Origin: Symmetrospora coprosmae
Taxonomy: Eukaryota; Basidiomycota; Cystobasidiomycetes; Symmetrosporaceae
Assembly (NCBI GenBank): GCA_008802785.1
Contig: VUYT01000005.1
Span: 744,001-808,000 of the forward strand
Direction of reading: 5' to 3'
Length of the DNA stretch: 64,000 nucleotides
Below are positions 1 to 10,096 of this stretch, piece by piece. Every line of letters begins with the position of its first letter. Positions within the stretch are counted from its first letter, which is position 1. The translations under genes were made by a program, and so were the position numbers. The notes beneath the pieces are model-generated. The model searched no databases. It saw only the letters and a program-made list of their open reading frames with translations, and was not told the origin of the DNA.

Positions 1-597
1 CGAGATCTCCTACTTGGCGTGAACTCCATCACTCACAGCGCAAGCCTGTGCTCTGCTTCACTGCAGATCTCTACCCTAGCGGTCTTTGCGACGCTTGCTT
101 CGCAGCTCTACGCATCGGGCCAGACGATCTCGAGCTATCTTGCATCGCTGTACGCCGAGTACGGGCACTTTGTGACGCTCAACAGCTACTGGATCAGCCG
201 CGACCCAGCCGTGACGTCGCGCATCTTCGAGGCTCTGCGATCGTCTGCTGGACCGGGAGGCTACCCAGCGCGCCTGGGCGAGTGGCGCATCATGTCGCTC
301 AAGGACATTACGCGTGGGTACGACTCGACGGAATCGGACGGCAAGCTGCGCGCTTTGCCCGTAGACGCAACGGGCCAGATGCTCTCGTTTACGTTGGACG
401 TGCACACCGCTGGAGAGGCGGGCGTGGACGGGCTGGGCGGGACCATCCGTACGTCGGGCACAGAGCCGAAGGCCAAGGCGTACCTTGAAGGGTGGGGCTC
501 GGATCCGGCGAAGGTAGCGGCAGCTCTGCAGCGCGTCTGGGATGCGCTCGACAGCGAGTGGCTCAGGGCCGATGAGAATGGGCTGGAAAGGCCATAG
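1..597 (+). CDS. Phosphopentomutase / phosphoglucomutase-2-like enzyme, C-terminal part (5' end outside window)
   Basis: Alpha-D-phosphohexomutase superfamily, PGM2/PRM15 branch, which interconverts ribose-1-P and ribose-5-P or glucose-1-P and glucose-6-P in the cytosol. I read an exon tail at 1-18, an in-frame 48-nt intron 19-66 and the last exon 67-597. The C-terminal phosphate-binding loop RTSGTEPKAKAYLEG is plain, and the preceding YAEYGHF / SRDP segment and the GYD segment fit the animal PGM2 layout. Only about 183 codons are present; the active-site serine and metal loop lie upstream, outside the window. The first few residues at the window edge are less typical, so the first splice junction could be slightly off. 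It is convergent with the next gene. Confidence 0.85.
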   Translation, partial: RDLLLGVNSITHSASLCSASLQISTLAVFATLASQLYASGQTISSYLASLYAEYGHFVTLNSYWISRDPAVTSRIFEALRSSAGPGGYPARLGEWRIMSLKDITRGYDSTESDGKLRALPVDATGQMLSFTLDVHTAGEAGVDGLGGTIRTSGTEPKAKAYLEGWGSDPAKVAAALQRVWDALDSEWLRADENGLERP

Positions 598-952
598 ACC
601 ACTATTCAAGAGGCGCCTTGCCCGGTGACCTTTGACCGAGCGCCTTGAGGTCCGTACGCACACAACAACCCTGTACGTCGGATATAAAGCGATGGTCACG
701 CTACTCGCACGTCAACGGCTAGCACAAGTCATATCAGTGGCCGAAGCATGTGCACACATGTACAGAACAAAAGGCGTTACGGAGGCCACGGGATAGGAGA
801 GGATATACTGCGATAACACTGCGCACACGGCATTCTCTAAGGAAATACGGATCTCGTTCTCCACTCCGGATCACAAGCCGCCACCGCCGAGAAAGAAGAG
901 AGCCAGGCCCGGCCTGCTCTGGCGGGTGCGAATGATGTCTGACTGCGACCGC
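598..952. other. Convergent intergenic region
   Basis: 3' flanks of the mutase (+) and the PRA1 gene (-). I see no gene, repeat or RNA motif here. Short ORFs crossing it have no family features. Confidence 0.5.
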
Positions 953-1952
953 TCAGACCGTCTCGATGTTGCCGTACTCGCTCTCCTGTGAGAGGCGCTA
1001 CCAGCGTCGTCAGCGGACCGGGTTCGGAGCATGGACGCAGGTTCAGACAGGCAAGGGCGGTCAACCGCGGCCTGGAAAGGCGGCAGCCTGGCCTGAGGAG
1101 CCCACGAGACCGAATCACTCACCACACCAGGCTCGAGCATACTCGCGTGTCCGAGGATGACGATTGCCGACAGGCCGACGACGTATGCGATGGTCGAGAC
1201 TGGACTCGCTAGCCAGAGCAAGGGGATGCCGACGACAAAGAGGACGGTGTAGGCCTGCTTCTGCGTAACAGGTCCAGAGTCGCCGTTCACTGATGGTTCG
1301 GGGACTGCGCGGTGAGGCGAAACAAGCGCGTCAGCCGCATCTGCGTGCCGGAGCTTTTTGGACGAGCCAGCAGACCCACCGAACTTGTTGATTCCGACAA
1401 AACCGCCAAAGAGGAAGCCAATGGCGATGATGAGGAGAGGGTTGGTGATGAGAGCGTAGACAGAGACGAGGGCGACTGGCAAAGGAAAGGGAACGGCAAG
1501 CGTCAGGACTCGCTCGCCTGAAGCACCAGGCACAGCCACGTGCTGGCCGAGCTAGACCACTTCTCTCGCTGGAACAGCGCCAGCTAACCGAGAACCACGC
1601 ACCGACAAGACTGTAGTTGCCTCCAAAGTGCCTCGTGTTGTGCGAGATCCTGCGAGTCGCGTCGTTCAGGTCCTGCGGCCGGCTGACTTTGTGCACGTCA
1701 AAGAACTCCTGGACTGGGCGGATGGCAGACAGGCGCGTTTGCTGAAAGTTCTTTGCGAGAGGAGAGGGCACCATTCGTCGACGAGGTAAAGAAGACTCTC
1801 CACAGTCAGCTCGCGTTGCTGGCCCTCCTCTGTGTCCATCCGTGCCTGCTGCTGTCCCCTGTGCGCATCCCGTGAGCTTCGAGCTTCGAGCTCACCCTAA
1901 AGTCTCGCAGCATCCCGGGCACCTGGGCGACGATAGCTTGCACCTGCGCCAT
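953..1952 (-). CDS. PRA1/Yip3-family prenylated Rab acceptor
   Basis: Four exons on the minus strand: 1952-1896, 1750-1603, 1517-1123, 985-953; 210 aa. PRA1 proteins act on prenylated Rab GTPases at ER and Golgi membranes. The N-terminal RPVQEFFDVHKVSRP block and the NTRHFGGNYSLV block are typical of the family. Two hydrophobic regions follow (about residues 72-100, beginning LTLAVPFPLPVA, and 140-175), separated by a charged loop. The last exon is only 33 nt but restores the family-like tail EPGVESEYGNIETV, which supports the splice choice. Start ATG at 1952 begins MAQVQAIVAQVPGML. It shares a 454-bp upstream region with the divergent PQ-loop gene. Confidence 0.85.
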
Positions 1953-2406
1953 GGCTGTGTCTATTAGAGTGAGTGTGGGTTGATTGCGATGGGCTGAAGT
2001 TGCAGAGCGCGGAATGAGAAGCTGTCCCTGACTTTGTTGAGAGCCAGAGAGGAGGAGGAGGAGGAGGAGGAGTGCCGTGCTCGGACGCGTGCGCAGCCCC
2101 AGCAGCAGCAGCGGGCGCGGGCTGCGGGCAGGCACAGCAAAGCGATCCCGAAAGCGGCAGTCAGGCGGGTTGACTCCCCCAGCAGCAGCTGACACGATGC
2201 CTGCAAGGAGGAGTGGGCGAGGAGATGCAAAAGATGCACAGTATTCATTGCACCAACTTGTTCGCGATGCGCTTGCTCGACGACCCAAGTCGCTTGGTGA
2301 CTGCGCTCCCCGCGTCTCGTCCGCCCATGGGAAGCATTGACATCTCTCCCTCGAGCCTTTCCACACATTCACATTACGGCCATCTGCAGCGAATTGAAAG
2401 ATTGCA
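1953..2406. promoter_or_regulatory. Shared upstream region of divergent PRA1 and PQ-loop genes
   Basis: 454 bp between two start codons on opposite strands, so it presumably holds both promoters (inference). It contains a GGA trinucleotide run at about 2050-2072 and a short AGC run near 2099. No TATA box or defined operator was recognised. Confidence 0.4.
2050..2072. repeat. (GGA)n trinucleotide microsatellite
   Basis: About eight near-perfect GGA units in the PRA1/PQ-loop intergenic region, non-coding on both strands as modelled. Confidence 0.8.
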
Positions 2407-3524
2407 ATGAGCGCCTCGGTAGCTTCTGACGTCCTCGGCACTTTCGGAGCCGTCTTCTGGTCCATCCAACTCATCCCGCAGATCTGGGTCAACTATACAC
2501 GCCCCAATCACACCGAAGGGCTGCAGCCGTCCGTGATGCTGCTATGGGCCGCGTCAGTTCACAGGGACGGACCACACTTCGGCCCGAAACGCTAGCAGCT
2601 GACCCACTCCTCCCCGCTTCCTTATGCCTGCACAGAGCTGGCATCCCGTACGTGAACTCTCACTGTAACTGCAGAATCGCCAGCAGCTGACAGCCGGCAG
2701 CTATCGTCCATAGCCTCGGCATATACAACATCCTCTCCTCCAAGTCTATCGCCCTCCAGATACAGCCGCAGATCCTCACGGCTCTCTCGCTCGTCACCTG
2801 GGGCCAGGTCTACTACTATGGGCACAAATGGAGCCTAGCAAAGACCGTCCTGGTGACCACGTTCCTTGGCTTCTTTGCTGCCGGTCTAGAGCTCGCTGGG
2901 ATCCTCCCTTTCCTGTTGTCACGTTCCGGTGGGAGTGACGGCGGCGAAGGCGAAGGGCACGCAGCACCCGAGGGATACCTCCTGACCATGGCAATTCTGT
3001 CGGCCGCGGGACTGGGCCTAGGCGTGCTACGGCACTACTGGGACATCTACATCCACCGCTCGGTCCGCGGTATCAGCTTCGTCTTTGTCTTCCTCGACGC
3101 CGCTGGCGATCTGACGAGTCTGCTCTCCGTCGGTGAGTTGCTATCTTCCGACTCCTGTCGTCCGGTGACACCTTGAGGGCTGAACAAGATTGCGCATGCG
3201 CTAGTCCTGGTACGACCAGTCGACGTTGAAGGTGCAGCCATCTATGCGGCTGAGCTCGTCCTCTGGATCGGCATCATGCTGGCTGGCGTCGCGTACAACT
3301 TGCGGGCTTGGCTCAAGGGAAAGCGCAGCGACGATACGGCCGAGGCTGTCCAGGCGGAGCTTGACGAGCAGGAAGCAGAGGCATCGCCTGCATCTGGAGT
3401 GGTGTCCAACCTGGAGCGAACGTCGTCCTCAGCATCCTCAGTCTTCCGGACAGTCGGTCTTCGCCAGCGTGCGATTCAGATGCTGCATCTCAGGCGGCAG
3501 GAGGTTGCAACGGATGCGGCATAG
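2407..3524 (+). CDS. PQ-loop repeat membrane transporter (cystinosin/Ypq-like)
   Basis: Exons 2407-2552, 2636-2647, 2714-3132, 3205-3524; 298 aa. PQ-loop proteins are seven-TM carriers, often exporting cationic amino acids or cystine from vacuoles or lysosomes. The first PQ loop reads SIQLIPQIWVNYTRP. The second is degenerate: RHYWDIYIHRSVRGISF has the right frame but YW where PQ is expected. Exon 2 is a 12-nt micro-exon; including it gives AAAGIPLGIYNIL, which fits the family, whereas skipping it or using other acceptors gives stops or unlikely insertions. Hydrophobic segments continue to about residue 245, followed by a polar acidic tail. The substrate is unknown. Confidence 0.85.
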
Positions 3525-3710
3525 GGCTATTGCTGTACATACAAAAGCTGTTGTTGTGCCGTGTGTATCGCGGCCGATCCGCACCGGTGATCCGACAGGT
3601 GTTCAGACCTCCTCAGATGCGCGCCATATGGCGCTTTCACCTGCCCTGCAGAGCTCTGAAGATTGCTCTTGTCCGTTCAACTCGTACACGACAAACATCC
3701 AGCAATCGCA

Positions 3711-5084
3711 ATGTCGTCCACCATCTGCAACTGCATTCGACGCAGTGTAGCCTCATCGTCAGCGAAGGGAAAAGCGCGAGCAGCGCCTGCGTCCTCTTTG
3801 CTGCGGCAGCTTCACACCTCGACCCGGGCTGGCGAGGAAGGTGAGGCGCCGGCGCAGGCGCAGGCACAGCGACAGCAGCCAGCGCGGAAACAGCAGGGAC
3901 GGCAGCAGCGCAGAGCAGCAGAGGATGGGATCCAGAGATCATTGCAGGAGGGAGCAAGCGGCTTGATGCCCTTGGACGCCAATGTCCAGGCTGCGCCGAA
4001 CGCTGCTGCAGGCCAGGCGGAAATTCCAGGATCGCAAGCAGGAGGAGGGAGCAACGCGCAGCTGCCGCCAGCGATGGCGAGCGAGATGCAGGACGTGCTC
4101 GAAAGGAGGAGGCGACTGGCCCTCAGTGAGTACCCGTGTCCGCCTGCTCGTGCTCCTCCAGTCCCCGGGGCCTGATCTTACCTGCACCTGGATCTCCGGC
4201 GCGCAGTGGACTCGCTCGAATCGATAGGCTCGACTCAGACGCGCAAGAACACCTGGCAGCCGCATCACTCCCTGTCCCGCTCGCCGACTCCGGCGTCGCT
4301 GACGCTATCGCACCTGCTCGCTTCCACGGCGCACCTGGGGCACTCGACCTCGCTCGCTAGCCCCATGGCCTTCCCCTACATTTACGGCACGCGGCATGGC
4401 ATCAGCGTCATCGACGTGCGCGAGACGCTCAGTGCTCTGCGGCGCGCGGCGGCGCTGGTGAGGAGCACAGTCGAGAACGACGGGATCGTGCTCTTCCTCG
4501 GCGGCGGGATGAAGGAGACGGAGCGTGTCCTCGCCAAGAACGCAGACAAGCTAGGGCGCAACGGGTACGCGACCAACAAGTGGATGCCGGGGACCATCAC
4601 CAACAGCAGCAAGCTCTTTGCCGAGAGCTCTGTCCTCATTGAGCAGGCACCTCGGGAGGATAACCCAGATTCGGACTCCAACCGGCGGACTGGGCCGCGC
4701 GACACTCCCACAAACCCAACCCATCTGCACCCTTCCCTCCTCGTCATGTTCTCGCCACTATCGACTCCGCACGCTCTGCGCGAGGCCAACGCGTACAACA
4801 TCCCCACCATTGCCCTTTGCGATTCGAACGTCGACCCGAGGCACTTCACCTATCCTATCCCAGCGAACGACGACAGCGTCCGAGTTGTCGAGCTCATTAG
4901 TGGTGTGCTGGCTGAAGCTGGCCGTGAGGGCATAAGAAGGAGGGAAGCCAAGGCGAGGCATCAGATGGCTACCCAGCAGGCTCTGTCTGGCTGGCTAGCC
5001 AAACCTGCCGGACAGCCACAGAGGTTCAGGATCTCGGCGGAGGGCATGGAGCGGCCTGACAATCGTTTCAGCCGGTCGCAATGA
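3711..5084 (+). CDS. MRP4: Mitochondrial small ribosomal subunit protein uS2m (MRP4-like)
   Basis: Exons 3711-4125 and 4207-5084; 430 aa. uS2 is a structural protein of the 37S mitochondrial ribosomal subunit. The first about 140 residues are Ala/Gln/Arg-rich and look like a mitochondrial presequence plus an extension. The uS2 core starts near HLGHSTSL and continues through PYIYGTRHGISVIDV, VENDGIVLFLGGG, NKWMPGTITN and EANAYNIPTIALCDSNVD, all characteristic of the family. The core carries a polar insertion of about 25 residues (Asp/Ser/Pro/Thr-rich) between the EQAPRED and PSLLVMFSP segments. ATG 3711 was chosen because it is followed by an Arg/Ser-rich targeting-like sequence. The intron is 81 nt with a GTGAGT donor. 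Confidence 0.9.
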
Positions 5085-5448
5085 GGAGATGACCCTCCCC
5101 GTTGTACGATAGTCCTCGCCAATTTGGCGAATCGGCAAATAAGCGCGGCCAAACGGAAGCGTTTAAGCTTACACTCGTAGGCAACTCATACGCTAACGGG
5201 GACAGACCTTCATAAGCACCAGATGGATTGCTCTGGCCTCCTGCAAAACGGCGCAGGCAGACCTTCGAGGCGACAAGTCTCGAGTCTCGTCGATGGGCCA
5301 GCGGACCCACTGGAGATCAGCGGAGTCCGTCGCCGGATGAGAGCCGCGATCGTTGTCGAGCAAAAAGCGAGGGAGGCCAGCATCGCACCGGCTTAGCTTC
5401 TGACTTACCCTATTTCAGCCGAGATATCCGCCAAGCCAAGCGAAGACA
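5085..5448. other. Intergenic, between uS2m and first F-box gene
   Basis: 364 bp between head-to-tail genes. Nothing recognised; short ORFs only. Confidence 0.4.
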
Positions 5449-6743
5449 ATGGACAAGGCTGGCTTGCTCTCGCTTCCGCGTGAACTCCTTGAACGGGTCC
5501 TCGAAGGCTTGGAGAACAAGCAGGATTGTGAGTGTCCTGCGCCTCCTGTCCGGAGAACGGGCGGAGTTACGGAGGCTGACGGAGCTCCGCAGTCTCTTCA
5601 TTATTGAAGACTTGCCGGCGCGTTCAGCCCGCCTGCGAGGAGGCACTCTACAAGTCCGCTATCCTCACCATCGTCGTTGCGGAGGTCAAGCCCAAGAAGA
5701 AGAAAGGCGCGGCAGTCCGAGACGATAAGACGCTCGACATTCGTCCCCGCAAGCTTCTCGAGTGCATCGGGGCATCGCCTAGATGCGCCAGACTCGCCGC
5801 TCACATAACTTCGGTCCGCATCGAGATCATCGCTTCGCCATACGGAATCCACAGTGCTTGGGTTCATGAAGCAACGGCACGCCTCCAAACCGCCCTTCAA
5901 AACATTGCGCCGCGGTCGATCACCGTCAGGCTGGACAAACCCGACAACAAGCACGCTCAGCGGAGCCTCTCCTACGTTCTGGACAAGCTCAGTTGCCGCA
6001 GAGTACAGAGTCTAGAGATGCCGGCCATTCCTGGCTTTCATTCATTACTATGGCGATGCGCTACTACTCTGCGGAAATTGCATTTCTGGGACGGCGTCTA
6101 CCCAGATCCAGCTATGGAGAAGCCCCCTCCTCTGCCATATGTCCGAAAGGTCATCGTCAACCACATATCCCAACCCACCGCAGCCCTCTACATCACCGCA
6201 GCGCTGACTATGGCACCAGTCCTGTCGACCCTGAAACTGGCCAGCAACTTCAGCATGACCAACTACAACAGCGACGGCCAGAATATCGCTGCACGCCTCT
6301 TGGCAGTCGTGCCGGACTCGCTAGACTCGCTTTGGATCGGCACCTTTGCCCTCGATGCGAGAAGCGCAGCCAATTCTTCGACCCTCGCACTCAGTCGCTT
6401 CTGCGCCATGCGGACATTGACTTTCTCGAACGACAGCCCCTCTTCTCTGGGCTCACTGCCTCCGAACCTCTGCAACCTCCGCTTTGAGGCGTTGAGAGGA
6501 CCGAAGAGTGTAGGCCTGCGGGGCCTCAATGTCTTCCAGCAGGAGCTTGTTCGGCGCCTTGGCGATACTTCGTGGCAGCCGCGACTCGCGAGCTTAGTGG
6601 TGCCGATTCTGCCTAGGCATCCCTCTGCAACTCCGATCAGCCTGCCCAGCCCAGAGTTGCAACAAGCATGCGAGCAGCGAAGCGTGCGCCTTGTTTTCTG
6701 GGACCGCGAAGCCTGGTGGACTGCACATGACAGAGAGCTGTAG
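5449..6743 (+). CDS. F-box-like protein, copy 1
   Basis: Exons 5449-5527 and 5593-6743; 409 aa. The N-terminus LSLPRELLERVLEGLENKQD resembles the first helices of an F-box, the Skp1-binding module of SCF ubiquitin ligases. The 65-nt intron sits just after that helix, and the join continues FSSLLKTCRR. The remaining about 370 residues show irregular leucine-rich spacing (for example LDSLWIGTF, MRTLTFSN, LPPNLCNLRFE), as in fungal F-box/LRR-like proteins. It aligns along its whole length with the next gene, including LLECIGASP against LLDCISLSP and DSLWIG against DSLWID, and the intron is at the same place and phase. The substrate is unknown, and assignment as an SCF subunit is inference. Confidence 0.75.
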
Positions 6744-7274
6744 GCGGTACTGTGCGCAGCTGTGGTGAGTGAGTCGCCTTGTACGGGACTGATCTGTCGA
6801 AATCATAACTCACTACCTTGTCTCTACACAGCGCTCGTCCGGTAGCAAGATGCTCAGGAAGCGCTGCGCCAAGTAGTCGTCGCGAGGCAGCGATCCGGAG
6901 CGGTACCTTCTTCAGGGAATTATGTCCATCCATCTGCAGCTGCTTGGGCTGCTACCGTCAATGCACGCTGATAACAATCAATGCCGTGCTCGGATCTCCA
7001 TTTCACGGCCATCATTAGCGTGGACCCGACTGACGAGTCGAACGCCACATGGGTGCCTACATCGCAGCAGCACTGTCATTCCCCGCGCGCCATCGCGTTA
7101 CTATGCGTGTCAGGCTTTTGACGGGACTACCTGTCGAACTGACATGACTGACATGAGTGACATACTGACACAAAGCCCGTAGGAGGGTTGCGATAGCCGC
7201 TTTTGTCCAACACTCTCAGTGTCGCCCTGATTGACGGCGAAGTGTCGTCTCTTGCCTTTGTACGGAGCGACTAG
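6744..7274. other. Intergenic between F-box-like copies 1 and 2
   Basis: 531 bp between head-to-tail paralogs. No gene supported. No obvious remnant of a further copy was seen by eye. Confidence 0.4.
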
Positions 7275-8589
7275 ATGAGTCTCCAAACGATGATGAAAAC
7301 CACTTTCGACGCGCTCCCTATGGAGCTGGTCGAACGCGTCGTCGAAGACGTGGGAGAGACGCGCGATCGTGAGTAGTACTACCGCCGCAACAGGGTGTGG
7401 AGCCCGTTGCCTACTCACACAATCGCTCTTCACGCACCCATGTCGTCCCTCATCAGTCTACTCGCTAATGACCGCGCAGCGGCGTCTCCACAAGATCTGC
7501 GAGCTGGCGCTATACGACACCGCCATGTTCAGCGTCTCCATCAGAGTGCCCACTTGGAATGTGCCCCGCGCGTACCGCTGCTCGTCAAACCGCGCAAGCT
7601 GCTCGATTGTATCAGCTTGTCGCCCAGCCGCATCAACCTTGTCTCCCGGATTCCATCGGTGCGCATCCGTTTCATCGGAAGACCGGAAGGATATATTCTC
7701 AACTATACCAGGACCCAGAAGGAGATGGAACGCGTCGAAGCCATGCTCGGTTACCTTGCGCCGACCTCCGTCTCATTCTATACGCTATACGAGATACGGC
7801 GAGCATCAGCAACCTCTTTTTGCGCGCTTCCTGGACAAGCTCGACTGCAGCAGGCTGCAGGTTCTACGGATGTCTAACGTCACCAACTTTCACCAAATAG
7901 TGAAGCGTTGCGCAAAGACGCTTCAGCGCGTCGTCCTCGATTACCCAGTCATTTCGGACCCAGTTCCTGAGGCTGTCCCCACTCTGCCGGAGCTCCGCTC
8001 TGTCAGGATCGCGGATCCTTTCGGGTCTGAGGAAGCCACGTACATCAGTGCGATGCTCCGAAGCGCGCCATGCCTGTCTGCGTTGACTCTGTACCTCGAG
8101 TCTGCCGGCGGTGGCCGACTTCGAAGTGCCGGCGTCCTTTCGGCCGTCCCCGTCGGTCTGGACTCCCTCTGGATAGACGGAACCGTATACGGCGTCTGGG
8201 AAGGTGTTCGGAGGGGAGATCCGGTATTTGACCTGGCCCGCTTTCGCAGGATGCGAACCCTGACGGCCGCTACGAGGGACGATCCCGCTCTCATAGCGAA
8301 TCTGCCCCCGAATCTATGGCATCTCCGCCTTCGCGATCTAGGCGGATCCGGCATCGTGTCGGAGATCCGCGACGTTCAGGAGGCGCTTATCCGCTTCCTT
8401 GCTATAGCCGACTGGCAGCCCCATCTCTCGAGCATCACGATTCCGGCCCTGTACGACAATCTGGATTACGACGAAACGTTGGCCAGCGGTTACGCACTTC
8501 TTTCGGAAGCGTGCCAACAGCGGGGTGTGCACCTTTTCCAGTGGCAGTGGAAGCAGCAGGATTGGAACGCAGCAGCATTCAGCACATGA
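7275..8589 (+). CDS. F-box-like protein, copy 2, with an internally frame-shifted segment
   Basis: Exons 7275-7368 and 7457-8589 give one open frame of 408 aa; an alternative start is 7290/7293. The N-terminus LPMELVERVVEDVGETRD and the phase-1 intron match copy 1, and the exon join reads LYSLMTAQRR. Homology to copy 1 leaves the main frame near 7550, continues in the frame containing LLVKPRKLLDCISLSPSR, and returns to the main frame near 7815 (DKLDCSRLQVLRM). The main frame has no stop in that interval, so the ORF is intact but about 85 codons encode sequence unrelated to the paralog. This is what a -1 change compensated by a +1 change would give; a pair of assembly errors is the alternative. 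Confidence 0.65.
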
Positions 8590-8896
8590 CAAGCAGCCAG
8601 AAATGTGTGTTGGGTCCTCTTTGCTATTGATAGCCCGGCAGAGCATTTCCGCAATACACAATGCAGTGCAGTAATTGCGGCGCAAAGCTGGTTGTAAGTG
8701 TTGTGTCTGCTATTGAATGTATACAGTCGTTTTGGCTTTCCGCGCGTCGTTGCCTCCTGTGTCCTGCACGCCTGTGCACATCACCTATTGATCGCAGTGA
8801 TGTCGCTCCAGCACGAAGTGTTTGCTTGACTAGTCGTACAATCCTCCATCACGGAAACGCGTATGCCTGGAACCGTCTACTCGGGCATCCTGCCAG
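8590..8896. other. Convergent intergenic region
   Basis: 307 bp between the 3' ends of F-box-like copies 2 (+) and 3 (-). Nothing recognised. Confidence 0.4.
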
Positions 8897-9737
8897 CTAC
8901 CGGACGTACCAGGCGGAAAGAGCCTTCACCGTGAACAAGACCGGAGGTGCGCCTATCAGTTCGAAACCCTCCATATCAGTGTAAGGCTGATCAAAGGTCG
9001 CCAGAATATGGGCGAGGCTATCCAGGTAGGAGGCGCATCTCGCTAGATGGAGTTCGGAGGTGAGATCGGGGAGGCTCATCACCAGGCGCAGCGCGGGGGC
9101 ACCTTGGCGAGGAATGCCTAGAAAGGCGGAAGCGCGCTTAGACAGCTCCGCAAGAGCTTCTTCCAGGCTCTGAGCGTCTACGGCGCTTCCTTCGGCCGCT
9201 AGGGAGATGGGGACGTGCTTTGGATAGCGAGACAGCCATCCTCTGTACCAAGGTCCGCCGCCGCGCTGGTTCGCGTTGGGCAGAAACATCGGCCCCTTAG
9301 GCTTTGGTCGCGCATACGGAGGGGGAAGCATAATCTCCAGCTCGATAATCTTGAAGCTGAAGGCCTTGCCGATCACGTTGGGAAAGGCCTCCCGGAGCCA
9401 ATCCAGGTTGTTCTCCACTCCTGGAGGACTAGCCCCGATCCCGATTCGGAGCGTTGTACAGAGGGCGAGGATTGCGGGATCCATCTTTTGAAAGTATGAG
9501 ACGGGCCCATCATTTGGGTCGCGAAAGGGCAGGGTGCGGAACAGAATGGGCCGCTGGAAGTAGTGCCTGGTTTAGCCGCGAATGCAGTGCATGACTAGAG
9601 GTGAGCGAAAGCTGCCGTACCGTTACTGCTCGCATGCGACGATTGACGAGGGAGAAAGCCTTCCTACTTGCGCCTGGCATCTGCTCGACCACAATGGCGA
9701 GCATTTCATCAGGGAGGTGCTCGAGCGTGACGAACAT
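8897..9737 (-). CDS. F-box-like protein, divergent short copy
   Basis: Exons 9737-9621 and 9553-8897; 257 aa. The N-terminus is a convincing F-box start: LEHLPDEMLAIVVEQMPG followed by KAFSLVNRRMRAV. The 67-nt intron is phase 0 and lies farther downstream than in the two plus-strand genes. The second exon begins ILFRTLPFRDPNDG and contains DPAILALCTTLRIGI, which loosely parallels the start of the repeat region in copies 1 and 2. It is shorter than those copies, and the C-terminal leucine-rich part is not obvious. It is tail-to-tail with copy 2. Function is presumably substrate adaptor for an SCF ligase, by family only. Confidence 0.6.
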
Positions 9738-10096
9738 CGCGGCCCGGTGTAAGAGCGAGACGAGGGGATGTGCGGAAGAATACAGTGCGAGTTTCGTGAG
9801 TTCTCGATAATGTTGTTATCCGGTATCGGAGAGTCCGGTTGCTGCGAAGTCAAGGGAGGCGTCCATGCGATGCGGAACAGACCTGGCATGAAGGTCGTCG
9901 AGCAAAAGTAGGCATTGTTTGCCTGCCTTGTCTCGCTTGCCGCCTGTTGTGAGATAATCTAGTCTACAGAAGTCGTCAGGCTCTCTTCGCCCACTCTCCA
10001 GACAATACCGCCTTTGTGACCAGCAACGCATGCGTGCAGGAGCGGCCATCCGAACATCGCTACGTCCAGACCTTCTCCTCTGCAAAACTTGCTGGC
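9738..10096. other. Intergenic upstream of divergent F-box-like gene
   Basis: 359 bp between two minus-strand genes. No feature recognised beyond ordinary sequence. Confidence 0.35.
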
